Program-made: the position numbers and the translations under genes | DNA from: Rhodobacter sp. | GTDB lineage: Bacteria > Pseudomonadota > Alphaproteobacteria > Rhodobacterales > Rhodobacteraceae | DNA length: 64,000 nt | NCBI GenBank assembly: GCA_027484145.1 | Contig: JAIXUH010000013.1 | Coordinates: 1 to 64,000 of the forward strand | Direction: 5' to 3' | The notes under the pieces: generated by a model | Database searches by the model: none | The model's input: only the letters and a program-made list of their open reading frames with translations | What the model was told of the DNA's origin: nothing | In this document: positions 28,079 through 37,422 of the stretch, piece after piece | Position numbering within the stretch: the first letter of the stretch is position 1 | How the letters are laid out: each line of letters begins with the position of its first letter

Positions 28079-29424
28079 CATCGGCAGAGATCATCGCGGG
28101 CGCAGTGGCCCGATCCCCCAGCGTGGCCGAGGTGCTGGTGGGCCGTGGCGTGCTGGCAGAGGCGGGGGCGCTTTATCGGCGGCAGTTCGGCACGGGGCCG
28201 GCCTGCATTATTGCCGATGGCAATACATGGGCGGCGGCGGGGGCCGCGACCGAGGCTGCCTTGCAGGCGGCGGGCATTGAAACGCGGCGGCATGTGTTGG
28301 CAGCGAAACCGCGGCTAAAGCCGACGCTGGATCTGGCTGATGCGCTGCGGGATGTGCTGGCCACCGATGCCGCGACCCCGGTGGCGGTGGGGTCGGGCGT
28401 GCTGAACGACGTGGTCAAGCACGCGGCGTTCGAATTGAACCGCCCCTATCTGGTGGTGGCGACGGCAGCGTCGATGGATGGCTATACCTCGGCGGGGTCG
28501 CCCTTGTCGGTCAAGGGGTTCAAGAAGACCATCCAGTGCCGCCCAGCGCGCGCTGTGCTTGGCGATCTGGATGTGATTGCCGCCGCGCCGGCCGAAATGA
28601 CGGGCTGGGGTTACGGCGATCTGGCGGGCAAGGTGCCTGCCGGGGCGGACTGGATTGCCGCCGATGCGCTGGGGATCGAAGCGATTGACGATGTGGCATG
28701 GCCCATGGTGCAGCGGCAGTTGCGCGACTGGCTGGGCAAGCCCGAGGCGATTGCAGCAGGCGACCGTGCGGCGATGGAGGGGCTGTTTACCGGGTTGACG
28801 CTGGTGGGGCTGGCAATGGAAAGCCACGGGTCATCGCGGCCCGCGTCGGGGGCGGACCACCAGATTGCCCACCTGTGGGAGATGGACGATCTGACCTTTG
28901 GCGGTGAGCGGGTCAGCCATGGGGCCTGTGTGGCCGTGGGTTGCGCCATGACGCTGCGGATGTGGGATTGGCTGCTGGCGCAGGATCTGACGCGGCTGGA
29001 TGTTGGCGCGCTGGTGGCGGCGGCCCCGACGATGGAGGAAAAGGCCCGCGCGATTGCGGCGGCCTTTGGTCCGGGCGAGATTGCGACACGGTCGGTCGAA
29101 GAGACTCGTGCCAAGCATGTCGAGGGCGCGGTGTTGCGTGCCCGGCTGGACCGGCTGGTGGCGGTCTGGCCTGCGCTGCGCGGGCGGTTGCAGGGGCAGT
29201 TGATGACCGCCGACCAGATGCGCAGTGCCTTGCACAAGGCGGGCGCACCGTCAGACGCGGCCGAGATCGGAGTAGATCGCGATTATCTGCGCCGCACTAC
29301 GCACAACGCGCTGTACCTGCGCAGCCGCTATACGCTTTTGGACCTGCTGGATGAAACCGGCCTTTTGGCGCTGGCGGTTGAGGCGGCCTTGCCCCCGCCC
29401 GATGCCGTGGCGCGACGGGGATAG
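28075..29424 (+). CDS. sn-Glycerol-1-phosphate dehydrogenase family protein (AraM/EgsA-like)
   Basis: A 449-residue member of the metal-dependent glycerol-1-phosphate dehydrogenase family, which interconverts dihydroxyacetone phosphate and sn-glycerol 1-phosphate with NAD(P)H. The nucleotide loop is GSGVLND (106-112); the family-specific block is SMDGYTSAGSPLSVKGFKKT (133-152). The likely metal ligands are Asp182 (YGDLAGK), His262 (GADHQIAH) and His282 (SHGACVAVG). SRPASGADHQIAHLWEM is close to the bacterial AraM form, with a longer C-terminal region. It sits in a sugar-import operon rather than a lipid locus, so its real substrate may be a related ketose phosphate. Confidence 0.82.
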   Translation: MTSAEIIAGAVARSPSVAEVLVGRGVLAEAGALYRRQFGTGPACIIADGNTWAAAGAATEAALQAAGIETRRHVLAAKPRLKPTLDLADALRDVLATDAATPVAVGSGVLNDVVKHAAFELNRPYLVVATAASMDGYTSAGSPLSVKGFKKTIQCRPARAVLGDLDVIAAAPAEMTGWGYGDLAGKVPAGADWIAADALGIEAIDDVAWPMVQRQLRDWLGKPEAIAAGDRAAMEGLFTGLTLVGLAMESHGSSRPASGADHQIAHLWEMDDLTFGGERVSHGACVAVGCAMTLRMWDWLLAQDLTRLDVGALVAAAPTMEEKARAIAAAFGPGEIATRSVEETRAKHVEGAVLRARLDRLVAVWPALRGRLQGQLMTADQMRSALHKAGAPSDAAEIGVDRDYLRRTTHNALYLRSRYTLLDLLDETGLLALAVEAALPPPDAVARRG

Positions 29425-29427
29425 GCG

Positions 29428-29988
29428 ATGATGGATCTGACCGAGATGGCCGCGCGGGCGGCTGAGGAGTTGCGGCAGGCGGCGGCGGCGGTGGACCCTG
29501 CCCAGATGGCCGCTTTGGTGGCGGAACTGGCCGCGTCGCGCCGGGTGGTTTTGTATGGTGTCGGGCGCGAAGGGTTGATGATGCGGGCGCTGGCGATGCG
29601 GCTCTATCACCTTGGGCTGGACGCTCATGTTGTGGGCGACATGGCCTGCCCGCCGATTGGCCCCGGCGATCTGCTGGTGGTCAGTGCCGGGCCGGGGGGC
29701 TTTTCCACGGTGGCTGCCCTGACCGGCGTGGCAAAGGGTGCGGGCGCGCGGGTGGCCTGTGTCACCGCGCAACCCGGCGGTGCGGCCGCCAAGGCCAGTG
29801 ACCTTGTGCTGGTGATTCCGGCGCAGACCATGGCCAATGACCGGGGTGCTGCTGCCTCGCTGTTGCCGATGGGGTCGGTGTTCGAAGGCGCGCAGTTTCT
29901 GGTGTTCGAGTTGCTGGTTCTGACCTTGCGTGATCATGTGGGTACCAATGCGGTCGCAATGCGCGCCCGCCATACCAATCTGGAATGA
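29428..29988 (+). CDS. SIS-domain sugar phosphate isomerase (6-phospho-3-hexuloisomerase-like)
   Basis: A 186-residue single SIS domain. The phosphosugar-binding loops are YGVGREGLMMRALAMRLYHL and SAGPGGFSTVAAL; the remaining blocks HVVGDMACPPIGPGDLLVV and LLPMGSVFEGAQFLVFE follow the HxlB (6-phospho-3-hexuloisomerase) pattern closely. The usual SGSGET loop is SAGPGGF, a divergence at the phosphate site. No hexulose-6-phosphate synthase partner is nearby. Gap to the previous gene is 3 bases. It probably isomerises a ketose or aldose phosphate made by the neighbours. Confidence 0.75.
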   Translation: MMDLTEMAARAAEELRQAAAAVDPAQMAALVAELAASRRVVLYGVGREGLMMRALAMRLYHLGLDAHVVGDMACPPIGPGDLLVVSAGPGGFSTVAALTGVAKGAGARVACVTAQPGGAAAKASDLVLVIPAQTMANDRGAAASLLPMGSVFEGAQFLVFELLVLTLRDHVGTNAVAMRARHTNLE

Positions 29989-29991
29989 CCG

Positions 29992-30762
29992 ATGTCTGAC
30001 TGGCAGAACCGATTTTCCCTGCAGGGCCGCAAGGCACTGGTCACTGGTGCCTCAAAAGGGATCGGGGCCGAGATTTGTGCGGTCTTCGCCGATGCCGGGG
30101 CCGATGTGGTGGCCGTGGCGCGCGATGCCACAGGGCTGGCTGCAGTGGCCGAGGTGGTGCGCGCCAAGGGCCGCAAGTGCCTGACGATCGAGGCCGAGAT
30201 GGGCACGCCAGACGGCCCGGTGCGGGCGGGCGAACAGGCGCTGGCGGAATGGGGCACCATCGACATTCTGGTGAATTCGGCTGGCATGGCGCGGGTGGCA
30301 CCGGCGGTCGATTTCACCACCGAATGGTGGGATGAGATGATGGCGGTAAACCTGCGCGCACCGTTCCTGATGGCACGCACGCTTGCGCCTGCAATGATCG
30401 CGCAGCGCTGGGGCAAGGTCATCATGATTTCGTCCCAGACCGGGGTGATCGCGCTGGATGACCATGCCGCCTATGCGTCGTCGAAGGGTGGGCTGAACGC
30501 GCTGACGAAATCGCTGTGCGCCGAATGGGCGCGGCACAACGTGCAGGTCAATGCCATTTGCCCGACCGTGGTGATGACGCCGATGGGGCAAAAGGTCTGG
30601 GGGCCGCCCGAAAAGGGCGACCCGTTCCGCGCGGCCACCCCGGCGCGGCGCTTTGCCGAACCGGTCGAAGTGGCGGATGCGGCGCTTTACCTTGCCTCGC
30701 CGGCCTCGGCGATGGTGAATGGCGCGCTTTTGATGGTCGAGGGCGGGTTTACCAGTGTTTGA
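29992..30762 (+). CDS. Short-chain dehydrogenase/reductase
   Basis: A 256-residue NAD(P)-dependent SDR of the classical type. The cofactor loop is TGASKGIG (18-25), NSAG is at 95-98, and the catalytic residues are Ser148, Tyr161 and Lys165 (YASSK). The C-terminal VNGALLMVEGGFTSV is standard. An Ala at the cofactor-specificity turn (ARDATGL) leaves NAD or NADP open. Within this operon a polyol or sugar-alcohol oxidation is likely. Its stop overlaps the HAD gene start by eight bases. Confidence 0.88.
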   Translation: MSDWQNRFSLQGRKALVTGASKGIGAEICAVFADAGADVVAVARDATGLAAVAEVVRAKGRKCLTIEAEMGTPDGPVRAGEQALAEWGTIDILVNSAGMARVAPAVDFTTEWWDEMMAVNLRAPFLMARTLAPAMIAQRWGKVIMISSQTGVIALDDHAAYASSKGGLNALTKSLCAEWARHNVQVNAICPTVVMTPMGQKVWGPPEKGDPFRAATPARRFAEPVEVADAALYLASPASAMVNGALLMVEGGFTSV

Positions 30763-31660
30763 CGCAGCCTTTGGCCCCGAGGCCGCCTTTGCCCGCTATG
30801 AGGCGATCCGCCCGCGCCTGCCCGCCGCCGTGTTCCCGCGCGAGTCTTTGTGGCTGCCGACGCTGGCCGAGGCTGCGGATCATTATGATGGGTTTCTGCT
30901 GGACGCCTTTGGTGTGCTGAACGTCGGCGAGACGGCAATTGCGGGCGCCGTGGCGCGGATGGCCGACCTGCGCGCGCGCGGCAAGCGGCTGTGCGTGTTG
31001 ACCAATGCCGCAAGCTATACCCGTGGGGCCTTGGTGGCCAAGTATCATCGGCTCGGGTTCGATTTCACCCCCAATGAGGTGGTATCATCGCGCGATGTGG
31101 CGGTGGCGCGGCTGGAGGCCATCGCCCCCGGCGCGCATTGGGCCGCCATATCAGCCGAAGGCGACAGCTTTGCCGACATTCCGGCACGGCTGACCGATGC
31201 GATGGCCAACCCAGAGGTGCTGGAAACAGCCGATGGCATCTTGTTCCTGTCCACCGCACGCTGGACGTCTGAATGGCAGGCGCGTCTGATGGCGGCGCTG
31301 CAGCGCAGGCCACGCCCACTGGTGATTGCGAACCCCGATCTGGTGGCCCCGCGTGAGGATGACCTGTCCATCGAGCCGGGGTTCTTTGGCCATGCCATCC
31401 TTGATGACCTGGCGATTGCGACGCATTGGTTCGGCAAACCCTTTGGCGATTGCTTTGCCGAAGGCATCCGCCGCACGGGCCTTGCGCCGCATCAATTGGC
31501 CATGGTGGGCGACACCCTGCACACCGATACGCTGGGCGGGGCCGCCGCTGGCTGCGGCACGGTGCTGGTCGAGCGCCACGGCCTTTTCCGGGGCCGCGAC
31601 GTCCGCCCCTTTATTGCCGCATCCGGCATTGTGCCGAACATCGTGGTTGAGACGACCTGA
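30755..31660 (+). CDS. HAD-superfamily subclass IIA (NagD-like) protein
   Basis: A 301-residue protein of the HAD-IIA family. Motif I is LLDAFGVLN with nucleophile Asp50, but the usual general-acid Asp two residues later is Phe52. Motif II is LTNAAS, the cap is of the C2 type, and motif IV is MVGDTLHTDTLGGAAAG. The start is a GTG inside the end of the SDR gene. Members of this family remove phosphate from small metabolites such as 2-phosphoglycolate or glycerol phosphate. The missing acid makes phosphatase activity uncertain. Last gene of the operon. Confidence 0.8.
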   Translation: MFDAAFGPEAAFARYEAIRPRLPAAVFPRESLWLPTLAEAADHYDGFLLDAFGVLNVGETAIAGAVARMADLRARGKRLCVLTNAASYTRGALVAKYHRLGFDFTPNEVVSSRDVAVARLEAIAPGAHWAAISAEGDSFADIPARLTDAMANPEVLETADGILFLSTARWTSEWQARLMAALQRRPRPLVIANPDLVAPREDDLSIEPGFFGHAILDDLAIATHWFGKPFGDCFAEGIRRTGLAPHQLAMVGDTLHTDTLGGAAAGCGTVLVERHGLFRGRDVRPFIAASGIVPNIVVETT

Positions 31661-31930
31661 GCGCCGCGGCGCGCGCGAGCGCGTCAAAGGGCTTGTCCTG
31701 TGGGCTGATGGGAACATCCGCCACCGTCGCGCTGTCGGGCACGCCTTGCACTGCATGGGACGGTCGGGCCGCAACGCCTGTGGCGCGGGTCACGTCTTTG
31801 GCCAAGGGGGCGGCTTTGGCGGGCATCGCGGTTCACGATGGCACCTGCCTCACCCCCGGCACCGGCATCAAGGGCGTGCTTGCGCGCCTGCGATCAAGAA
31901 CGGGTGCGCCCCTTTGGTGATTTGCGTGAG
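31661..31930. other. Gap of 270 bases between convergent operons, no convincing gene
   Basis: It opens with a 12-bp perfect palindrome GCGCCGCGGCGC (31661-31672) right after the HAD stop, possibly part of a bidirectional terminator, though no T run follows. Open frames of 71-75 codons exist on both strands but have no ribosome site or family likeness. Confidence 0.4.
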
Positions 31931-32737
31931 TTATTGGTTCAGCAGGCCAAAGAACGCGGCGACGAGCTTGGGCTGCGGTTTGAGCATTTCTGCGCCACCG
32001 ATGACCGGGCAGCCGATGGCTGCGGCGTCTTGCAACAGCCGGGTCATTGCGGGCTGAACCACGACCTCGGCCACCGTGGTGCGGCTGGTCAGTCCGTTCA
32101 GGCCAAGGGGAAGGGGATCATCCGGCTTCATCCCAAGCGATGTGCCGTTGACCAGAAGATCAGCTTGGGCCAGCGACCCGGCATCGGCCAGTGAAACGCG
32201 GAGGCCTGGGTGCGTGGCCTGCAAGGCATCGGCAAGGGCTTCGGCCTTGGCTGGGTCGCGGTTCATCAGGGCCAGTTCCGCCACCCCGGCCTCGGCCAGC
32301 GCAAAGGCAATCGCGCGGCCCACGCCACCCGTGCCAACCAGAAGCGCCCGCTTTCCAACCGGGTCAAACCCGTTGGCCAGCAAACCGGAGATGAACCCCG
32401 CGCCATCGGTGTTCGTGCCGGTCAGTGAGCCGTCGGGATTGCGGCGCACAAAGTTCGTCGCCCCCATGCGCCTTGCCATTGGGGTCAGGTCATCGACAAG
32501 CGCGCAGGTCGCCACCTTGTGCGGGATGGTGATGCCCAGCCCGGCCACGTTTTCCATCAGTCGCACCGCGCGCAGCACCGCATCAAAATTTGCGGGCCGC
32601 ACGTGAATGGGTACGATGGCTGCATCCAGACCCAGTGCAGCAAAGCTGTCATTGATCAGCACCGTGCCGCGGATATGTGACACCGGATCAGCCAGCATCA
32701 GCAGCATCGCCGTCTTTCCGGTAATGGGCGCGGTCAT
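31931..32737 (-). CDS. Shikimate dehydrogenase-like protein (AroE homologue with altered substrate site)
   Basis: A 268-residue protein with the AroE fold. The catalytic Lys74 (TIPHK) and Asp111 (GTNTDG) are present and the NADP loop is LLVGTGGVGRAIAFALAEAG. The shikimate-carboxylate serines, normally in a PIGHSLSP-type motif, are missing: the stretch reads DPVSHIRGT, with Ile22 and Gly24 in those places. It is the last gene of the eight-gene dpp operon. It is therefore probably a catabolic hydroxy-acid or amino-acid dehydrogenase, not the biosynthetic AroE. Confidence 0.83.
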   Translation of the reverse strand: MTAPITGKTAMLLMLADPVSHIRGTVLINDSFAALGLDAAIVPIHVRPANFDAVLRAVRLMENVAGLGITIPHKVATCALVDDLTPMARRMGATNFVRRNPDGSLTGTNTDGAGFISGLLANGFDPVGKRALLVGTGGVGRAIAFALAEAGVAELALMNRDPAKAEALADALQATHPGLRVSLADAGSLAQADLLVNGTSLGMKPDDPLPLGLNGLTSRTTVAEVVVQPAMTRLLQDAAAIGCPVIGGAEMLKPQPKLVAAFFGLLNQ

Positions 32738-32740
32738 CGG

Positions 32741-34177
32741 TCAGCCTTTGCGCGTGACAAGTCGGGTCTCAAGATAGGCATCCAGCGCTTCGGACCCGCC
32801 TTCCGTGCCGTGGCCGGAATCTTTCATTCCGCCGAAGGGAATCTCGGGCAGCGCAAGACCCAGATGGTTGATCGAGAGCATGCCTGCCTCTATTTCGGCC
32901 CCCAGCCGCGTGGCGGTGGCGCTGTCGCGTGTGAAGGCAAAGGCGGCCAAGGCAAATGGCAGGCGGTTTGCTTCGGCGATTGCGGCATCAAGGGCAGTGA
33001 AACGGTTCACGATGGCGACGGGGCCGAAAGGTTCCTCGTTCATGATGCGCGCCGATGTCGGCACATCGGCCAAGACCGTGGGCGCAAAGAACCACCCCTC
33101 GTTGCCCAGCCGCCGCCCGCCCGTCAGAAGCCGCGCGCCGTGATCTACGGCATCGGCCACCAAAGCCTCCAGCGCGGGGATGCGCCGTTCGTTGGCCAGC
33201 GGCCCCATCTCGGTTGTGGGGTCCATGCCGTTGCCAACCCGAAGCGCCTCGGCCACGGCCACGAAGCGCGCGGCAAAGGCATCGGCCAAGGGATCGGCCA
33301 CCAGAAACCGCGTCGGGGCCACGCAGACCTGCCCCGCATTGCGGAACTTGTTGGGAATGATCGTGCTGGCGGCAAGGTCCAGATCAGCATCAGCGGTGAT
33401 GATGACGGGGGCGTGTCCGCCCAACTCCATCGTCGCGCGCTTCATGTGCTGCCCGGCCAGTGCGGCAAGGTGTTTGCCGACGGGGGTGGAGCCTGTGAAG
33501 CTGATCTTGCGGATCACCGGGTGCGGGATCAGGTATTCCGAAATCTCGGCTGGCACGCCGAACACAAGGTTCGCCACACCTGAAGGCAGGCCCGCATCGG
33601 CAAAGGCGCGGATCAGTTCGGCGGGGCTGGCGGGCGTTTCCTCGGGGGCTTTGACAATGATGGAGCAGCCCGCCGCCAGTGCGGCCGACAGTTTGCGCAC
33701 CACCTGATTGATGGGAAAGTTCCACGGGGTGAAAGCCGCCACCGGCCCCACAGGCAGTTTCAGCGTGATTTGCAGCACATCCGGCGCGCGCGACGGGACC
33801 ACCTGACCATAGGCACGCTGCGCCTCGCCCGCGAACCAATCGATGATGTCTGCCCCCGCCAGCGTTTCCAGCCGGGCTTGCGCAAGCGGCTTGCCGTTTT
33901 CGCGCACCATCAGCGTTGCCACATCCTCGGCCCGGGCGCGCAGAATCTCGGCGGCCTTTCGCATCAGTTTGGCGCGGTCATATGCAGAGGTGCGGCGCCA
34001 GATCTGAAAGCCGCGCTCTGCCGCCGCAAGTGCGGCATCCAGATCGTCGCGGCTGGCATGGGCGACGGTGCCGATCCGGCCAGCGGTGGCGGGGTCGAAC
34101 ACCGGAATGGCGCGGCCATCCGACGCTGCGCGCCATGTACCATCAATGAAAAGCTGAACGTCGGGATAGGGGATCAT
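32741..34177 (-). CDS. NAD(P)-dependent aldehyde dehydrogenase (succinate-semialdehyde dehydrogenase-like)
   Basis: A 478-residue aldehyde dehydrogenase. The catalytic residues are Asn153 (PWNFPIN), Glu251 (ELGGHAP) and Cys285 (GQVCVAP). FTGSTPVGK is the nucleotide-binding turn and EEPFGPVA the C-terminal conserved block. Overall pattern is like the succinate-semialdehyde/glutarate-semialdehyde group. The start overlaps the previous gene stop (ATGA), and 3 bases separate it from the AroE-like gene. It likely oxidises the aldehyde released by transaminases of this locus. Confidence 0.9.
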   Translation of the reverse strand: MIPYPDVQLFIDGTWRAASDGRAIPVFDPATAGRIGTVAHASRDDLDAALAAAERGFQIWRRTSAYDRAKLMRKAAEILRARAEDVATLMVRENGKPLAQARLETLAGADIIDWFAGEAQRAYGQVVPSRAPDVLQITLKLPVGPVAAFTPWNFPINQVVRKLSAALAAGCSIIVKAPEETPASPAELIRAFADAGLPSGVANLVFGVPAEISEYLIPHPVIRKISFTGSTPVGKHLAALAGQHMKRATMELGGHAPVIITADADLDLAASTIIPNKFRNAGQVCVAPTRFLVADPLADAFAARFVAVAEALRVGNGMDPTTEMGPLANERRIPALEALVADAVDHGARLLTGGRRLGNEGWFFAPTVLADVPTSARIMNEEPFGPVAIVNRFTALDAAIAEANRLPFALAAFAFTRDSATATRLGAEIEAGMLSINHLGLALPEIPFGGMKDSGHGTEGGSEALDAYLETRLVTRKG

Positions 34178-36114
34178 GGCTTTGCCTTCCGGGTGATCTG
34201 GAACATGGGGCCGCCTTTTGTGCGGGGGAAGCCGTAGCCGTGGACCTGCACAAGGTCGATCTCGGCGGGGCTGGCGGCAATGCCTTCGTCAAGGATCGCC
34301 TGCCCCTCGGTCGCCATCGCACCGACCAGACGTTCCACGATCTGATCGGCCGGCAAAGACGTGCGTGGGCCGATCAGCGGAGCGATGATCTGCTGCGCTT
34401 CGTCCGAGGGGCGCGGCGTGCGGTCGCCCGCTGCATAATCATACCAGCCGCCCCCGGTTTTCATCCCTTTGCGCCCCGCGCGCACCAGCAGATCGCCGGG
34501 CGTTTCGGGCACATTCTCGCCGCGCGCCCGGGCGGCCTCGCGGTTCATGAAGCTGATGTCGAGCCCGGCCATATCCTGCATCTCGAACGGACCCATGGCA
34601 TAGCCAAAGCCGCGCATGGCGGCATCGATATCGGCGGGGGAGACGCCTGTGCGCAGCATCACCTCGGCCTCGGCGCGATAGCGTTTCAGGATGCGGTTGC
34701 CGATGAACCCTTCACAGATGCCCGACTGCACCGGCACCTTGCCCAGACGCCGCGCCAGATCAAACGCGGCGGCAAGAACATCGGGGGCCGTGTCGGGGAT
34801 GGGGATGATTTCCAGCAACTTCATCACTTGCGCGGGGCTGAAGAAATGCAGTCCGATGAACCGGTCCGGCGATGGCAAGCCTTCGGCGATGGCGCGCGGG
34901 TCGATGTAGGAGGTGTTGGTGGCAAGGATCGCTTCCGGACGGCAAAGGCGGGCCAGATCGGCAAAGACCGCGCGCTTCACGGCCAGATCCTCGAACACCG
35001 CCTCGATCACCAGATCGCAACCAGAAAGCCCCTCCAGCCCGATGCAGCCTGTCACCCCGGCCATGCGTGCAGTGGCCTCGGCCTCGGTGGACAGGCCCCG
35101 GCGGGCGGCGGCGTCGAAGATGCATTTGACGGTGCCAAGCCCCTTTTCCAATGCGGCGGGGTCGCGTTCTGACAGCACGACGGACAGGCCCGCATTGCGG
35201 ACGGCTGCCGCGATGCCGCTGCCCATGGTGCCGCCGCCCAAGATGCCGACGCTGGCGATGTCGCGCGGGGCGACGCCGCGCAGGGCGGCAGGGCGTGGGG
35301 CCGCGCGTTCGGCAAAGAAGAGATAACGCAGGGCTGCCGATTCCGCGGATGACCGCAGGGAAAGGAACGTTTCCCGCTCGTGCCGAAGGCCAGCCTCGAC
35401 GGCGTGATCCAGACCATAGCGAAGGGCGGCAAGGGCGGCGGGCGGTGCGGTCTGGCCTTTCGCCGCCTTGGACATGCGGGCGGCGGCGGCTTCCCAAAAG
35501 GCGGGGCCAGGGTCTTGCAGCGGGCGGCTGCGGGCGGGCGTGGGCAAGGTGGACAGGCCCGACGCAAAAGCGACCGCACCGTCCACAAGCGGGCCGTCAA
35601 TGATGCGATCCACCAGCCCCAAGGCGGCGGCGCGGGTTGTATCCAGCATATCGCGTTCGGCGACCACGGGGATGGCCGCCGCCAGCCCGATCAGGCGTGG
35701 CAGGCGTTGGGTGCCGCCAGCGCCGGGGATGATGCCAAGGTTCACCTCTGGCAGGCCAAGCGTAGCACCGGGGGAAGCCACGCGGGCATGACAGGCCAGC
35801 GCCAGTTCCAGCCCGCCGCCAAGGGCAGAGCCGTGAATGGCCGCGACCCAAGGCTTCGTCGCGGCCTCGATCCGCGCGATCAGATCGGGAAGGGTCGGAT
35901 CTTCGGGCGGGCGGTCGAATTCGGCAATGTCAGCCCCGCCCACGAACAACTTGCCCGCGCCGCACAAGACGATGGCGGACACCGAGGCATCCGCCTCTAT
36001 CTGGGCCGCAAGGTCGAACAGCCGCGCCCGCACCGCCGTTTTCAGCGCGTTCACGGGCGGATTGTCGATGGTCAGAACGGCGACGCTGCCATGTCGGTCC
36101 AGTGTGACGGTCAT
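34174..36114 (-). CDS. Bifunctional enoyl-CoA hydratase / 3-hydroxyacyl-CoA dehydrogenase (FadJ-like)
   Basis: A 646-residue two-domain beta-oxidation enzyme. Residues 1 to about 190 form the enoyl-CoA hydratase domain, with GGADIAEF, both catalytic glutamates (Glu103 in GGGLELAL and Glu123 in LPEVNLG) and the [14 protein letters not shown] block. From about 288 the NAD site [14 protein letters not shown] begins the 3-hydroxyacyl-CoA dehydrogenase domain, with [19 protein letters not shown] and FIGNRI. The order matches peroxisomal-type multifunctional enzyme. I use the ATG at 36114. It would hydrate and oxidise a CoA ester made by the adjacent CoA-transferase and acyl-CoA dehydrogenase. Confidence 0.92.
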   Translation of the reverse strand: MTVTLDRHGSVAVLTIDNPPVNALKTAVRARLFDLAAQIEADASVSAIVLCGAGKLFVGGADIAEFDRPPEDPTLPDLIARIEAATKPWVAAIHGSALGGGLELALACHARVASPGATLGLPEVNLGIIPGAGGTQRLPRLIGLAAAIPVVAERDMLDTTRAAALGLVDRIIDGPLVDGAVAFASGLSTLPTPARSRPLQDPGPAFWEAAAARMSKAAKGQTAPPAALAALRYGLDHAVEAGLRHERETFLSLRSSAESAALRYLFFAERAAPRPAALRGVAPRDIASVGILGGGTMGSGIAAAVRNAGLSVVLSERDPAALEKGLGTVKCIFDAAARRGLSTEAEATARMAGVTGCIGLEGLSGCDLVIEAVFEDLAVKRAVFADLARLCRPEAILATNTSYIDPRAIAEGLPSPDRFIGLHFFSPAQVMKLLEIIPIPDTAPDVLAAAFDLARRLGKVPVQSGICEGFIGNRILKRYRAEAEVMLRTGVSPADIDAAMRGFGYAMGPFEMQDMAGLDISFMNREAARARGENVPETPGDLLVRAGRKGMKTGGGWYDYAAGDRTPRPSDEAQQIIAPLIGPRTSLPADQIVERLVGAMATEGQAILDEGIAASPAEIDLVQVHGYGFPRTKGGPMFQITRKAKP

Positions 36115-36145
36115 CTCGGTTTCCCTGAGTGCACGGTACGGGCGG

Positions 36146-37396
36146 TCAGGCCGTCGCACCTTCCAAATCCTGTCCCGCAGCAGGCACAGTGTCCCTGCAG
36201 GCAATCACGCCCTGCGCCACCAGCGCCTCGATCCGCGTTGGATCGAAACCCAGCACATCCCGCAGCACCGTGCGCGTATCTTCGCCCAGAAGCGGCGGCG
36301 CCTTGTAGGTGTGCCCATCCTGCGCCGAGAGCCCTTGCGCCGGTCGGATCAGCGAGACGGGGCCAAGTTCCGGATGCTCCAGCGTCTGGATCACCCCACG
36401 CTCCACCACGGATTTCGCATTCAGCGCCTCGGCAACAGATTTCACAGGGCCCGCCGGCACATCGGCGGCAAGGCAAGCTTCCAGCCAATGCGCTGACGTC
36501 TGCGTTCCCACGATCTCTTGGATCGCATCCAGCAACTCTTGCCGGTGCAACGCCCGCTGATGCGAGGTGAGATAGCGCGGATCGTGGGCAAGGTCTGGCC
36601 GCAGGATCACCTGTTCGCAGAAATCCCGGAACATGCGGTCATTGCCGACGGCCAGCGCGAAAGACCCGTCGCTGGCGTTGAACAACTGATAGGGCACCAC
36701 GGTGGGATGTGCGTTGCCATAGCGCGTCGCTTCGACCCCTGCGTTCAGATAGGCAGTGCCCACGTTGATCAAAAGGTTCAGCGTGGAATCGAGCAGCGCC
36801 ACATCAATGAACTGGCCCAACCCAGTATCACGCCGCTGGTAAAGTGCGGCCAGCACCGATTGCGTGGCCACCATGCCGGCCACCACGTCGGTAAACGCCA
36901 CCCCCAGCCGGTTTGGCGGCCCGTCAGCCTCGCCGGTGATCGACATCAGCCCGCTTTCCGCCTGCATGATGAAGTCATAGCCGGGCCGCGTTGCCTCGGG
37001 CCCCGTCTGGCCATATCCAGAGATGGAGCAATAGACGATGCCGGGGTTGATGGCGCGGATGTCGGCATAGCCGATGCCCAGCCTGTCCACCGTACCGGCG
37101 CGGAAGTTTTCCACCACCACATCGGCGCGCGCCGCAAGGTCCAGCACGATGGCGCGGCCTTCGGGTGATTTCAGATCAAGCGCAATGCTTTGCTTGCCGC
37201 GATTGGCGCAGAGGTAATAGGTGCTGACGCCCTTGTAGTTGGGCACCGACCAGGCGCGGGTATCGTCGCCGCCCTTGATGTTCTCGATCTTCCAGACCTC
37301 GGCCCCAAGATCGGCAAGGCTCATCGTCGTCCAGGGTCCGGCGAGAACCCGTGTGAGGTCCAGCACCTTGATCCCTTCCAGCGGCAGGGTCTGCAT
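36146..37396 (-). CDS. CaiB/BaiF family CoA-transferase (class III)
   Basis: A 416-residue class III CoA-transferase that moves CoA between carboxylic acids. It begins [20 protein letters not shown], with the [12 protein letters not shown] block and the catalytic Asp170 in AFTDVVAGM, close to Asp169 of characterised members. The second domain shows [13 protein letters not shown]. It lies 26 bases after the dppF-like stop and 31 bases before the FadJ-like gene. It probably activates the imported acid or its deaminated product. Confidence 0.92.
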   Translation of the reverse strand: MQTLPLEGIKVLDLTRVLAGPWTTMSLADLGAEVWKIENIKGGDDTRAWSVPNYKGVSTYYLCANRGKQSIALDLKSPEGRAIVLDLAARADVVVENFRAGTVDRLGIGYADIRAINPGIVYCSISGYGQTGPEATRPGYDFIMQAESGLMSITGEADGPPNRLGVAFTDVVAGMVATQSVLAALYQRRDTGLGQFIDVALLDSTLNLLINVGTAYLNAGVEATRYGNAHPTVVPYQLFNASDGSFALAVGNDRMFRDFCEQVILRPDLAHDPRYLTSHQRALHRQELLDAIQEIVGTQTSAHWLEACLAADVPAGPVKSVAEALNAKSVVERGVIQTLEHPELGPVSLIRPAQGLSAQDGHTYKAPPLLGEDTRTVLRDVLGFDPTRIEALVAQGVIACRDTVPAAGQDLEGATA

Positions 37397-37422
37397 CGTC
37401 GTGGTCCTCCCTCGTTACGCTC

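Noticed and set aside
28075-29424. Recent transfer of an archaeal G1P dehydrogenase gene
   Set aside because: The conserved blocks match the bacterial AraM form and the GC-rich base use is like the neighbours, so there is no sign of recent archaeal origin.
31693-31920. 75-codon plus-strand frame after the HAD gene
   Set aside because: No ribosome site, no likeness to any family, and it lies in a convergent gap of high GC.
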